Below the pieces are notes generated by a model. It made no database searches. It saw only the letters and a list, made by a program, of their open reading frames with translations, and was not told where the DNA came from. Shown here one piece after another: positions 44,002 through 57,353 of a stretch of DNA of 64,000 nt. The stretch spans positions 1,240,001 through 1,304,000 of the forward strand of contig OZ251497.1 of assembly GCA_965242735.1 (NCBI GenBank), read 5' to 3'. Position 1 is the stretch's first letter. The number at the start of each line of letters is the position of its first letter. Origin of the DNA: G958295645 sp965242735 (GTDB taxonomy: Bacteria > Gemmatimonadota > Gemmatimonadetes > Longimicrobiales > Gaopeijiaceae). The position numbers and the translations under genes are program-made.

Positions 44002-47000
44002 CTACTCGACCAAGCCTCCGTAGGCCGCCGAGACTTCCCGCCCGGCGTCGGAGGCGGCCCAACGGCGGCGCTCTTGGCGGGAAAGCCATTTGGCGCGGCT
44101 CCCGGCCGCGGTTCGCTCGACCTCCAGCACGTGGTCGATCTGCTCGGCGACGGCCCGCAAGTGCGAGATCACGCCGACCATTCGGCCGCTGTTGGCCACG
44201 GCCCCGAGCGCCTCGACGGCTGCGTCGAGATTCTGGCGGTCGAGGGCGCCGAATCCCTCGTCAAGGAAGAACGACTCCAGTCGGCCGCCGGAATGGGCCA
44301 TCATTTCGACCATCCCCAGCGCCAGGGCGAGCGACGCGATGAACTGCTCCCCTCCGGACAGGCTCGCCGGAGCCCGGGGCTGGCCCGAATGCCTGTCGAG
44401 CACGCTCCACTGCGCGTCGTCGTCTTCCGGCTCGGCGAAGGCGTACTTGTCCCCGCTGATCTCGCCGAGCGCTCGAGACGCGTGAACCAGCAGGCTTCGG
44501 GAGCGGCGCAACGTCAGCCACTTGAGGAAGGCGCCCGGCTTCAGGGCCTTGTCCAGGTCGCTCAGGGCGCGCTCCAGCCGGTCGGCCTGGCCGAGGAGGG
44601 CTCGGAGATCGAGCACGTGGTCCTTGACCGCGGCGAAGGCGTCGCGGTCGCGGACAGCCGAGCGGGCATCGTGCTCGGCGGCGTCTCGGGCGGCAAGGGC
44701 GTCCGAGAGCACCTCTTCGGGCGAGGAGGGGAATTCGGCGACCGGCGTGTCGGCCGCTCCCGCCTCCGCGTCGAGGGACGGCTCGTCCGCCTCACGCTCA
44801 GCCGCAAGCCGGCGGCCCAGTTCCTCCAAGGCGTCCCTGGTCGCCTTCTCGGCCGTGGCCGCCTCGTTTGCACGGGTCCTGGCGGTCTCGACGACGGCTT
44901 CCGTGCGGCCGTGCAGGTTCCGCAACCACACTTGGTGGGTGGCAGGGTCGAGGGCGGACGGTCGGCGGGGGAGGTCGGCGTCGGCTCCCGGCCCGTCGCC
45001 CAAGCCCAGGTCGTGAAGGGCCCGGAGCACGTCGTCGCGGTGGCGGCCGAGCGGTTCGACGACGGCGGCGAGGGGCTGCTCGACTTCGGCGATGCGGCGT
45101 TGCGCAAGAGCCTCGCGCGCCTTGTCGGCCTCGTCTCGCTTCGTCTCGAGCTGGTTGCGTCGCTGCTCCCTTTTCTTCAAGACGCGCTGGCGTTCCAGGG
45201 CGGTCGCCGTGCGACGCTTGGCCGCCGACGGATCGATCTTGTCCAGCTTGTCCGGGTCCCGGGGAAGATCCACTTGGGGCTGATACGGCGAGGGAGTCCC
45301 TTCGGTGTTCCGGGCCAGTCGCGCCAGCGCGTCCACGGCCTGGCGCCGGGCGTCCGTGGCCCGTTCGCCCGCGTTCCTTGCATCGGCTTCCGCCTTCGCG
45401 GCTGCAGTGGCGAGGCGCGCCTGCTCGTTATTGAGGACCTTGTGCTCTTCGTCGTGCCGTTCCAGAGCATCCGATGCCGTCCGATGGGCGGCCTCCAGCG
45501 GGCGGAGCAACGCATCCAAGGAGGGAAGAGGCGGCGTCCCGTCGGCGGCGCGCGCTTTGGCCGCGTCGTCCGCGGCGCCGGAACGGGCCATGTCGGCGGC
45601 GCTCCCAGCCAAGACGTCGGCGGAGGCGTCCCGGAACTCGGAGACGAGTCGCGTCAAGGCCGCCCGGTACTGCTCCGAGGCCTGTTGCCTGCCGTCCCGC
45701 GCATCGCTCAGTTGCTGCTCCACGGCCTTGGTCTCGGCGCGGATGCCCTCGGACCGCCGATCCGACTCCTGGGCCGCCTCCCGAGCTTGGCGCAACGCCG
45801 ATTCGGCGTCGGCGTGTCCGGCGTCCTTGGGCGGGGACCAGTCTTCCGGGAGACCGCGCATGCATACCGGGCAGTCGTCCCCGGGGTGGAGACCGTGGGC
45901 GGCCGCCGCGGCGAAGTTGGCACGTCGGGCGGCGGCGAGCCTTTTCTCCATCGTCGCAACGGCCCTCTCGTCGTTCTCGGTCTTCTCCGCGGCCTGCTTG
46001 GCCCGAGCCGCCAGTTCAGATCGCTGGTTCGCCAGCTCTGCGATCTTCCTTTGAGCCTCTTCGGCCGGGCCCCGCAGCCCTTCGCACCGCTGGTGCTCGA
46101 GGCGCGCTTTCTCGCGGTGGGCCCTGGCGGTCTCGGCGGCTTCGGCGAGGGGCGGGCGTTGCTTGGCGTGGCGCTCCGCCGCCTCTGTCGCCTTGGCGGC
46201 CGCGTCCCGTGCTCGGCCGGCGTCTCCGCGGCGGCTCTCGGCTCGTGCCGCCTTGTCGCGCATCTCTTCCGCTGCCTCGACGGCCGCCTTCGCCAAGCCG
46301 TCGAAGCTGTTCAGTTGGGTCAGAGCGGTAGCGACCACCTCGATGTTCGGGCCGTCCTCCGTCGGGATGCGGTCCAACTCGTCGCGAAGGTCGGCCAGCT
46401 GCCGTTTCAGCGCCTCGTCGTCCTTGTCGATTTCGCCCAATACTTCTGCGACGGACGCGACTTGCGCTTCCGCCTCGCCGATGCGCGACAAACCCGCCGC
46501 CAGCTGGGCGCCTGCCTTCGACGCCCGCTTCCCTTCTTCGCTCGCCTCCTTCATCGACCGGAACGCCCGCGACGCCTCGTCCGCCAGCTCCGAGGCCGCG
46601 TCCGCTTGCCGGCGGGCCGTCGCAGCCGCTTCGTTCAGCTCCGCCAAGTGCGCTTCCGGGTCTTCGGGACGCGCCGTCGCTTCGTGATCGAGCATCGCCC
46701 GGGTCCGCGACACGTCCTCCAACGCCTCCTTGGCCAAGCCCCCGACATGCTCGAGGTCCCCCGTCGGCCAGAGTTGGCGAAGGACTTCGCCTCGCTTGGC
46801 GGGCCGGTCCTCCACCAGCAGCCTCGCGAACCGGCCTTGCGGCAGGATCACCGTCCGGAGGAAGGCGTCGCTGTCGAGTCCGATCAGCTGTTCGATCCGT
46901 TCGTCGACCCGCCGAACCTGCTCCACGAGCTCGGCCGGCTCGCCGTCCTTCCCCGGGAGCCGCAACCGAGCGCCGGACGGCTTGACCTTGCCCTTGCCGT

Positions 47001-47274
47001 CCCGGCGCAGCGTCCGCGTCACGTCCCACTCCTGGCCCGACACCCGAAAGCGGAGCACGACGCGCAACCGGCCGGACGTGTCGTTCATCAGGTCCTGGCT
47101 GGCGTGCGCGAAGCTGGTCCTGCCGTAGAGGGCGTAGGTCATCGCCTCCAGGATGGAGGACTTGCCGGCTCCCGTGTCGCCCACCACGGCGATCTGGCGC
47201 CGGTCGCCAAAGTCGATTGCGACCTCCTCGCGGAACGACCGCAAGCCCTCGATGCGCAGCGACAGCGGACGCAC
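44002..47274 (-). CDS. sbcC: SbcC/Rad50-type exonuclease ATPase subunit
   Basis: SMC-like ATPase of the SbcCD nuclease that trims hairpins and protein-blocked DNA ends. 1090 residues. Walker A is AVVGDTGAGKSSILEAMTYA near residue 30. Two very long coiled-coil arms follow, with the zinc-hook motif DDCPVCMRG near residue 465 at the apex. The C-terminal lobe has the signature ASLSGGEQFIASLALALGM and Walker B FFLDEGFGALD. GTG 47274 is preceded by CAGGAGGGC and TGA, so translation is coupled to the short cistron at 47279-47347. The final domain is complete. Confidence 0.94.
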   Translation of the reverse strand: MRPLSLRIEGLRSFREEVAIDFGDRRQIAVVGDTGAGKSSILEAMTYALYGRTSFAHASQDLMNDTSGRLRVVLRFRVSGQEWDVTRTLRRDGKGKVKPSGARLRLPGKDGEPAELVEQVRRVDERIEQLIGLDSDAFLRTVILPQGRFARLLVEDRPAKRGEVLRQLWPTGDLEHVGGLAKEALEDVSRTRAMLDHEATARPEDPEAHLAELNEAAATARRQADAASELADEASRAFRSMKEASEEGKRASKAGAQLAAGLSRIGEAEAQVASVAEVLGEIDKDDEALKRQLADLRDELDRIPTEDGPNIEVVATALTQLNSFDGLAKAAVEAAEEMRDKAARAESRRGDAGRARDAAAKATEAAERHAKQRPPLAEAAETARAHREKARLEHQRCEGLRGPAEEAQRKIAELANQRSELAARAKQAAEKTENDERAVATMEKRLAAARRANFAAAAAHGLHPGDDCPVCMRGLPEDWSPPKDAGHADAESALRQAREAAQESDRRSEGIRAETKAVEQQLSDARDGRQQASEQYRAALTRLVSEFRDASADVLAGSAADMARSGAADDAAKARAADGTPPLPSLDALLRPLEAAHRTASDALERHDEEHKVLNNEQARLATAAAKAEADARNAGERATDARRQAVDALARLARNTEGTPSPYQPQVDLPRDPDKLDKIDPSAAKRRTATALERQRVLKKREQRRNQLETKRDEADKAREALAQRRIAEVEQPLAAVVEPLGRHRDDVLRALHDLGLGDGPGADADLPRRPSALDPATHQVWLRNLHGRTEAVVETARTRANEAATAEKATRDALEELGRRLAAEREADEPSLDAEAGAADTPVAEFPSSPEEVLSDALAARDAAEHDARSAVRDRDAFAAVKDHVLDLRALLGQADRLERALSDLDKALKPGAFLKWLTLRRSRSLLVHASRALGEISGDKYAFAEPEDDDAQWSVLDRHSGQPRAPASLSGGEQFIASLALALGMVEMMAHSGGRLESFFLDEGFGALDRQNLDAAVEALGAVANSGRMVGVISHLRAVAEQIDHVLEVERTAAGSRAKWLSRQERRRWAASDAGREVSAAYGGLVE

Positions 47275-47366
47275 CCGATCAGCCCTCCTGGCCCGGGGCC
47301 GCGCCGGACGCGCGAGCAGGCCGCTGCTCTTTTGCGACGAAGGGCACCCGATCAGCCCTCCTGGCC
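47271..47366. repeat. 23-bp exact direct repeat with 73-bp period at the sbcD/sbcC junction
   Basis: GCACCCGATCAGCCCTCCTG followed by GCC occurs at 47271-47293 and again at 47344-47366 with no mismatch. Each copy contains, on the minus strand, a ribosome site, a stop codon and a GTG start. The 50 bp between copies are unique. Confidence 0.95.
47279..47347 (-). CDS. 22-residue minicistron created by a junction duplication between sbcD and sbcC
   Basis: GTG 47347 opens a 22-codon frame that ends at TGA 47279-47281 with the residues GQEG, identical to the last four residues of SbcD. It starts 4 nt after the SbcD stop and ends 4 nt before the SbcC start, with the same GGAGGGCTGATCGGGTG arrangement at both junctions. 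It probably has no function as a peptide but keeps ribosomes moving from sbcD to sbcC. Whether it is translated is inference. Confidence 0.45.
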   Translation of the reverse strand: MPFVAKEQRPARASGAAPGQEG

Positions 47367-48671
47367 AGCCGGAGCGTCTTCGGATGGGCCCGCGGCCCCG
47401 CGGGATCCGCTCCGTCGCCGCTCTGCCGCCAGCTTCGCCAGCGTGTTCCGGGCCCGTGCCGCCAAGTCGCCGGCGCCGAAGTCGGCCCGCGCTTCCTGGT
47501 CGGCGGCGGCCATGGCTTGGGCGAAGAGGTCGCGCATCCTCTCGTCGTTCGCCGTTCGCTGTCCTGCGGTCGCCGCCGACGCTCTCCACTCCATGAAGAG
47601 GTCCTCCAAGGCCGGTTCCGGGCCGTCCTCGTCGCCGGAGATGGGCTTGGCGCGTTGGTTGGCCACCTCGTTGACCAAGTTGAACACCGCGCACTTGGGG
47701 GACCATTCCGCCAGCTGGTCGGCCAAGTGGGGGATCGGATCGTCCGACGTGACGCGGGCCTTGAGGATGCATTCGTTCAGTCCGCCGTCCTGGGCCCTGT
47801 CCTCCAGCTGGTCCAGATTGCCCCTGAATTCGACCAATGGGCGCCCGATGGCGGGCAGGGGATGGCGCTCGACCTTCACGCCGTCGTCGCTAATGCGCAC
47901 CTCGACGGCTTCCTTCTTCTGCGTGGACTCGCCGAAGTCCAGTGGAATCAGCGAGCCGGCGTAACGGCCCCTGGCCGTGCCGCCCGGCAGGAGCTGGGGG
48001 TCGTGGATGTGGCCGAAGGCGCAGTAGAGGGCGCGTCCCAACTCCGCAGGGTGGGTCGCGTAGTCCTCGCCGACCGTGATCCTGCGCTCGGAGTTTCCCG
48101 GCTTGGCGCCGTGCAGGTGCAAGTGCGCCGCGTAGAGGACGATGCCGTTTGACCCCGCCAGCTCCTCCGCGGCCTCGAGCTGCCGGTGGTTCAGGGTTCT
48201 GATGCCGTCGGCGTAGCTGCCTTCGAAGCGCTCGTGCTCTTCGGAGGCGTAGTCCACGATGGCTCCCGGCGGGATGAACGGCATGCACGCCACCGCAACC
48301 GGTTCGCTCGCGATCTCCATGTACGGCACGACCGCCGGTTCCGCGATCAGCCGAAGGCGGCTCGGTCCTTCCGCCCCGGCGCCCGCCAGCTCGTCGATCG
48401 CCCGAAAGAGTTCGGAAGAGTCGTGGTTGCCTCGGACGACCAGCGTCGGCGCGACCTCGGCCAGCTGGTTCAAGGCCCGCACGCCCAGGCGCAGAGCGTC
48501 GTAGGGCGGCCGGAAGGCGTCGAAGAGGTCGCCCGCGTGAAGGATCAGGTCGGGCCGGATTTCTTGGGCGATGTCCAGCAGGCCGCGCAGGGCTTCGCGC
48601 TGGTCAGGCAGGCGGTCGTGGCGGCCCAGCCGGGCGCCCAGGTGCCAGTCGGCGGTGTGGAGCAACCTCAC
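47352..48671 (-). CDS. sbcD: SbcD/Mre11-type exonuclease nuclease subunit
   Basis: Manganese-dependent nuclease subunit of SbcCD, 439 residues. Phosphodiesterase motifs are LLHTADWHLGARLGRHDRLP at the N-terminus, LILHAGDLFDAFRPPYDALR near residue 48, LVVRGNHDSSELF near 85, and later LYAAHLHLHGAK and CAFGHIHDPQLLPGG with RYAGSLIPLDFGE. All metal ligands appear present. GTG 48671 is chosen because the family N-terminus follows immediately. The protein has an Ala/Arg-rich C-terminal tail ending GQEG. The gene is the first of the sbcDC operon. Confidence 0.94.
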   Translation of the reverse strand: MRLLHTADWHLGARLGRHDRLPDQREALRGLLDIAQEIRPDLILHAGDLFDAFRPPYDALRLGVRALNQLAEVAPTLVVRGNHDSSELFRAIDELAGAGAEGPSRLRLIAEPAVVPYMEIASEPVAVACMPFIPPGAIVDYASEEHERFEGSYADGIRTLNHRQLEAAEELAGSNGIVLYAAHLHLHGAKPGNSERRITVGEDYATHPAELGRALYCAFGHIHDPQLLPGGTARGRYAGSLIPLDFGESTQKKEAVEVRISDDGVKVERHPLPAIGRPLVEFRGNLDQLEDRAQDGGLNECILKARVTSDDPIPHLADQLAEWSPKCAVFNLVNEVANQRAKPISGDEDGPEPALEDLFMEWRASAATAGQRTANDERMRDLFAQAMAAADQEARADFGAGDLAARARNTLAKLAAERRRSGSRGAAGPSEDAPAGQEG

Positions 48672-49042
48672 GGAAGCGAATCTACGATGGTTGGGCGGCG
48701 CGGCAAGGCGCTGGAAGACTGCTCCGGGCTCCGGCGCGAAGGCTCGGTGCGGCTTCGAGCCTGCTACCTTCAAGTTGCGTCCGGCTCGGGGCGCGGCATG
48801 CCGGACGGCCGGCTGGGACTGCGGGAACGATCGGGAGCGTCGCCACGGGCTTGGTCGACAGCCGGCCCGCCGCGACCGCCACGGCCGCCACGCTCGATTC
48901 GCCTCGGACGCGCGCCTTCTGCCTTTCGGGGCGGCGCCGGCCCGGCCGTCTCTGCGGGAAGGAACTTTCTTGACTCGGAACCGGAAATTGAGCCGAAAAT
49001 TCGCGCAAGTCGTTTACTGACAATGACTTGTTTTCTTGACTG
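48672..49042. promoter_or_regulatory. 371-bp divergent promoter region between sbcD and the aminopeptidase gene
   Basis: No gene is supported here. The part adjacent to the aminopeptidase start (about 48975-49040) is distinctly AT-rich, with CGTTTACTGACAATGACTTG and TTTTCTTGAC just before ATG 49043, so a plus-strand promoter is likely there. The half next to sbcD is GC-rich and featureless by eye. Confidence 0.35.
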
Positions 49043-50452
49043 ATGCGCGCAAGCAATCCTGATTCGAGCCCCGCCGGACCGTCCGCGGCCCGAGGGGGCG
49101 CCCACGCGACTAGCCTTCCCGCTTTCCCGCTTCTTCGACGCCGGGACGCCGTGCTCGGGCGGCTGGCAGGGGGGTCCCTGCTGTTGCCCGCGGCGCCGGC
49201 CCGCATTCGAAACGGCGACGCCGCGCATCGCTACCGGCCCGACTCGGAATTCTTCTACGTGACGGGGTGGGACGAGCCGGGCGGCGTGGCGCTGCTGCGG
49301 GGATTTGCGGACGAAGACCGCTTCGTCCTCTTTGCGCCGGAGACGACCGCCGAGGAAGAGATGTGGACGGGAAAGCGGCGCGACGCGCGCGAAGTGCAGG
49401 CGTCGTGCGGCGCGGACGCCGTGTTGCCGCTGCACCGGTTCGCCGAGGAAGCGCCGGGCCTGATGGCCGCCGGCGAGCGCGTGCACTACCGGTTGGGCGC
49501 GTCGGAGCGATGCGACGCGGCGGTGCGGTCCGCGCTGCGGCTGGGACGAGCCTCGCGGGGACGCACGGGAGTCGGGGCGCGCGCCGTGTTCGATCCGGGG
49601 AGCGTGCTCGACGAGCTCCGGCTGCGCAAGGACGAAGCCGAAGCGGCGCGGTTGCGACGCGCGGCCCGGACGACCGTCGAGGGGTTTGCGGAGGCGCTCC
49701 GCGAAGTGCGGCCCGGCGCCGGCGAGTGGGTGGTCGAGGCGGCGCTGGACGGCGCCTTCCGCCGGCGCGGCGCGACCGGCTCGGCGTATCCCACGATCGT
49801 CGCCGCGGGCGCCAACGCGTGCACGCTGCATTACACGGCCAACGCGTCGGTGATCGGGGCCGACGACTTGGTGCTGCTGGACGGCGGCGCCGAGGCGGAC
49901 TTCTACGCCGCCGACGTCACGCGGACGGTGCTCGCGTCCGACAAGGTCGGGCAGGCCGCTCGCGACGTGCACGCGGTGGTTCGGGAGGCGCATGCCCGCG
50001 CCCTCGCAGCCTGCCGTCCCGGCGGCGGGCTGGCCGAAGTCCACGAAGCCGCCGTGCGGGCCGTCGCGGAAGGCTTGCGCGATCTGGGCGTGCTCTCCGG
50101 ATCGGCGGACGACATCGTGGCACGCGAGTCCTACCGGCCCTACTTCCCCCACCGCACTTCGCACTGGCTGGGCCTGGACGTCCACGATCCGGGCCCGTGC
50201 GCGGCCGAAGGCCCATCGCCGAAGTTGGAGCCGGGCATGGCGTTCACGGTGGAGCCCGGGCTGTACTTTCGGCAGGGAAGCTGCCCGGCCGTGCCTGCGT
50301 TGGAAGGCATCGGCGCGCGCATTGAGGACGACGTGCTGGTCTCGGACGAGGGCGTCGAGACGCTCACCGCGGATGCGCCAGGGGCGTCCGGGGACGCCGG
50401 GCGCGGGCTCGCCCCGATCGATCGAGACGCCGAACCGCCGCCTCGAGAATGA
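49043..50452 (+). CDS. pepP: Aminopeptidase P family (Xaa-Pro aminopeptidase, M24B)
   Basis: Metallopeptidase removing N-terminal residues before proline. 469 residues. The N-terminal creatinase-like domain contains AAPARIRNGDAAHRYRPDSE followed by FFYVTGWDEP. The pita-bread catalytic domain has LRLRKDEAEAARLRRAARTT, SAYPTIVAAGANACTLHYTA and VLLDGGAEADFYAADVTRT (two Asp metal ligands). It continues with RTSHWLGLDVHDPG (His), and FTVEPGLYF and EGIGARIEDDVLV (Glu ligands). ATG 49043 adds about 25 residues before the conserved start, so a later start is possible. Its stop overlaps the next gene by 4 bp. Confidence 0.92.
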   Translation: MRASNPDSSPAGPSAARGGAHATSLPAFPLLRRRDAVLGRLAGGSLLLPAAPARIRNGDAAHRYRPDSEFFYVTGWDEPGGVALLRGFADEDRFVLFAPETTAEEEMWTGKRRDAREVQASCGADAVLPLHRFAEEAPGLMAAGERVHYRLGASERCDAAVRSALRLGRASRGRTGVGARAVFDPGSVLDELRLRKDEAEAARLRRAARTTVEGFAEALREVRPGAGEWVVEAALDGAFRRRGATGSAYPTIVAAGANACTLHYTANASVIGADDLVLLDGGAEADFYAADVTRTVLASDKVGQAARDVHAVVREAHARALAACRPGGGLAEVHEAAVRAVAEGLRDLGVLSGSADDIVARESYRPYFPHRTSHWLGLDVHDPGPCAAEGPSPKLEPGMAFTVEPGLYFRQGSCPAVPALEGIGARIEDDVLVSDEGVETLTADAPGASGDAGRGLAPIDRDAEPPPRE

Positions 50453-51324
50453 CGGCCGCCGCAAGGCCGAACGTCGCCGACTTTCTGGCCCGCCCCGGCG
50501 CGGTGACGGCGGTCGAGCTCAGGCCCCCTCGCGCGGGCTTGGACGCCGCGCGCGGCATGGACGCGTGGATCGACCTGCATCACGCGGTCAGGAAGCTGGG
50601 CGCCCGCGGCGTTCCGGCGCTGCTGACGGACGGCGCCGTCGGGGACCCCGAGGAGGACAGCCTGGCGCACTTGGGGGCCAATCTGGGACGGGACGCCGCC
50701 TTCGGCGCCGTGGCCCCCTTTCTGACGTGCAAGCACTCCCTGGAGTACTGCCGCCTGTTCGCGAGGCGGGCCGCCGCTCTGGGCGTGGGAGGGCTCACCG
50801 TGGTGGGAGGAGACCGGTCCGTCGGCCCTCCGCGCTGCGTCCCCCGGAGCAAGGACTTGCGCCGCGTCATCCGGGAAGACCAGCCTGCGCTGGCGCTGGG
50901 AGGCTGGGCCAATCCTCATCGCGATCCGGCGGAGCAGGCCCGCTTCGTCGCAGAGGACGACTTCTGCGCGGACTACGTGCTGACCCAGGTCGTCTCGCAT
51001 CACAGCCTGGGAGCAGCCGAGGCCCTGCAAGACGAACTGGCTCGGGCGGGCTGGCGACGCCCGGTCGTGTTCGGCGTCTTCTACTATCGCAGCGCCGACC
51101 CCGCGACCCTCGCCCGGCTGCGGGAGTTCTTCCCCGTGCCCGAACGCCGGCTGGCGGCCGAATTCGCGGCGGGCGCGCCGCCGGAGGAGATATGCGCGCG
51201 TTCGATTCGCGGGCTCCGGGCGATCGGCGCGACCAAGGTGTACGTCAGCAACCTGGGGGGACGTCGGCCGGCTGCGCTCCTGGACCGCTTGGCGGCCGTT
51301 GCGAACCTGCCGCGCGATCCGTGA
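50449..51324 (+). CDS. Methylenetetrahydrofolate reductase-like protein
   Basis: A 291-residue TIM-barrel protein of the MTHFR superfamily. Features are PGAVTAVELRPPRAGLDAAR at the N-terminus, HSLEYCRLFARRAAALGVGG and LTVVGGDRSVGPP in the centre, LALGGWANPHRDPAEQARFV, and a late strand VFGVFYYRSADPATLARLRE. Classical MTHFR reduces 5,10-methylene-THF using FAD. The catalytic Glu region near the N-terminus (VELRPP rather than the usual EFFPP) is altered, so this may be a paralogue with another role. It is co-translated with pepP and faces the methionine genes. Confidence 0.75.
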   Translation: MTAAARPNVADFLARPGAVTAVELRPPRAGLDAARGMDAWIDLHHAVRKLGARGVPALLTDGAVGDPEEDSLAHLGANLGRDAAFGAVAPFLTCKHSLEYCRLFARRAAALGVGGLTVVGGDRSVGPPRCVPRSKDLRRVIREDQPALALGGWANPHRDPAEQARFVAEDDFCADYVLTQVVSHHSLGAAEALQDELARAGWRRPVVFGVFYYRSADPATLARLREFFPVPERRLAAEFAAGAPPEEICARSIRGLRAIGATKVYVSNLGGRRPAALLDRLAAVANLPRDP

Positions 51325-51442
51325 CCAAGGCCGAAGCGGGCCAGCTCCGCCATCTCGCGGCTGAACGACGGCAGTCTTGTCCACGGGCGCCGCGCTTCCA
51401 GCTCCGGGCTGCCGGCGCCGTCCGGCTTTGCAGGCGCTCAAG

Positions 51443-53307
51443 TCATGAACTCTGCGGGACGTTTCTTGGCGGCGTCGCGTGGCCCTGCAGGATGCGGCGG
51501 GCGACGGACGGCCCGCCGGACCCGGGTGCCGCCAGGAAGCCGGAAACGTGGTCGGCGAGGCCCTGCGCCGCTTCGACGGCCATCGCCAGTCCCTCGCGCT
51601 TGGCGCCGCCGGGCCCGCCGGCCTGCTCGGCCTTGCGCATTCGCTCCACGACCCGGCCGGGCAAGTGCACGCCCGGGACCTCGTTTTTCAGGAACTCGGC
51701 TTGGCGGGCGCTCTCGAGAGGCCGAACCACGGCCAGCACGGGCACGCTCGGCGCCGCCTGCGCGAGAAAGGCGAGCAAATGGTCCGCGTCGAAGACCGGC
51801 CGGGTCGCCACGAAGTCCACGCCCGCCTCTTCCTTCCAGCGAAGTCGTCCGATTTCGCGCTTGGGATCGCGGCTGCCCTGGTTCAAGGCCGCGCCGACCA
51901 CGAACGCGGCGGGCGCGCCGATGCTGTTGCCGGCCGGACCGGCGCCGGCGTTGAGGCCGGCGATCACGTTCGCGAGGCCGATGGAGTCCACGTCCACCAC
52001 CGAGTCGAACTCGGGGTAGGGTCCCGGGCCGGGCGCGTCGCCGGTCACGACCAGGACGTTGCGGACGCCCGACGCGGCGAGCCCCAGGAGGTCGCCGATG
52101 ATCTCGTTGAGCCTGCGGCCGCGGCAGGTGCAGCGGACGACGGGCTCGACGGCGCCGTCGCGCGCCAGGAGAGCCGCCGTCGCCCACGCGCTCATCCTGG
52201 ACGCCTGCCTGTCTTCGCCGACCTCGACGAACGGGATGCCCGACTCCGCCAAGAGCCGGCAGTCCCGCAGGATCTGCGACGCGTCCCATCCGGAGGGCGG
52301 CGAGACGCGGACCGAGCGGACGAAGCCGTCGTCCGCCAGGCGCCGTCCCAACGCGGAGCGCTCCCCCAACGGGACGGGACGGGCGGGGGTCGTGCCGGAC
52401 GGCGGCGGGCGCGTCGTTCGCACCACGGGCGTGCGGGGCTGCACGCGGGCGACCTCTTCGCGCATGCGCCGGACGTGCTCGGGCGTGGTCCCGCAGCACC
52501 CGCCGACGAACCGGGCGCCCACGGCGATGACGCGCTTGGCGTAGAGGGCCATGTACTCGGGACCCGCCATGTAGATCTTGCGGTCGCCCACGGTCCGGGG
52601 CAGACCCGCGTTCGGTTGGGCCGAGAGCGGCAGGCCGGTGACCGCGGCCATGCGCTCGAGGCCGTCCAGGATCGTCGCCGGGCCCACCGAGCAGTTGAGT
52701 CCGACGGCCGCCACGCCCCATTCTTCGGCTGCCCGAGCCGCCTGCTCCACGGTCGCGCCGTCCGCGGTCTTGCCGTCTTCGCCCACGGTGATCTGAGCGA
52801 TGGCGGGCAGCGAGCACAGACCGGCGACGGCCTTGGCGGCCTGCTCCAGCTCGCCCAAGTCCGAGAACGTCTCCAGCACGAACCCGTCCACGCCGCCTTC
52901 CAGCAGTCCGGCGGCCTGCCGGGCGAAGTAGGCGCGGGCCTCGTCCAGCGACGTCGGCCCCAGCGGCTCCACGCGCACGCCCAGCGGTCCGATCGCGCCC
53001 GCCACGGCCGCCCGTCCCGCCGCGGCGCCCCGCGCGACCTCCGCCGCCCGCCGGTTGAGCTCCTCGGTGCGCTCGTCGAGGCCGTGGGCCGACAGCTTCA
53101 CCGGGTTCGCCCCGAACGTGTTGGTCTCGATCACCTCCGCGCCCGCCCGCACGTACTGCTCGTGGATGCCCGCCACGAGTTCCGGGCGCGTCGCGTTCAG
53201 CTCGTCGTAGCAGACGTTGACGAAGACGCCGCGCGCGTAGAGCATGGTGCCCATCGCGCCGTCCATCACATGGACCTTGCCGTCTGCCAGCATGTCGCGC
53301 AGGCGGG

Positions 53308-53311
<4 letters not shown>
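51443..53311 (-). CDS. Bifunctional homocysteine S-methyltransferase / methylenetetrahydrofolate reductase (YitJ-like)
   Basis: A 622-residue fusion. The N-terminal homocysteine methyltransferase domain (about 1-300) has KVHVMDGAMGTMLYARGVFV, VIETNTFGANPVKLSAHGL, VGLNCSVGPATI and the zinc motif FVGGCCGTTPEHVRRM. The C-terminal MTHFR domain (about 330-600) has FVRSVRVSPPSGWDASQILR, NVLVVTGDAPGPGPYPEFDS, GAALNQGSRDPKREIGRLRW and VDFVATRPVFDADHLLAFLA. This matches the Bacillus YitJ architecture. GTG 53311 overlaps the metH stop (GTGA); ATG 53293 is the alternative. It would supply methyl-THF to MetH or methylate homocysteine directly. Confidence 0.9.
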
Positions 53312-57087
<3,776 letters not shown>

Positions 57088-57353
57088 GGCTCGGGGCGGA
57101 ACGTGGTGGTGGCGGCGGACCGTGGGAGAGATTCGCCGCGCGGCGCCCGCGTGTCCAGGGGGGCGGGGGATGTCGTTGCTGGTGCCGGGCGGACGTCGAG
57201 ATTTGCCCGGCGAGCGCCCCGGCGCGCATTCTACGGGAGGAGAACGGGGGAGAACAACCGCTTGACTCCAGAAGACTGGTGGTCGCGGGTTCGCAGCGCG
57301 TGGGCTGGGTCGCCGATCGAGAGTCGAGCGCCGAACGGACGGGGCACGAACCC

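Noticed and set aside
47274..47772. SbcC starting far upstream within sbcD
   Set aside because: That extension overlaps the SbcD coding frame and lacks homology; SbcC family sequence begins at GTG 47274.
57088..57353. Cobalamin or SAM riboswitch upstream of metH
   Set aside because: I could not recognise a B12-box or SAM-I core on the minus strand; a covariance-model search would be needed to exclude it.
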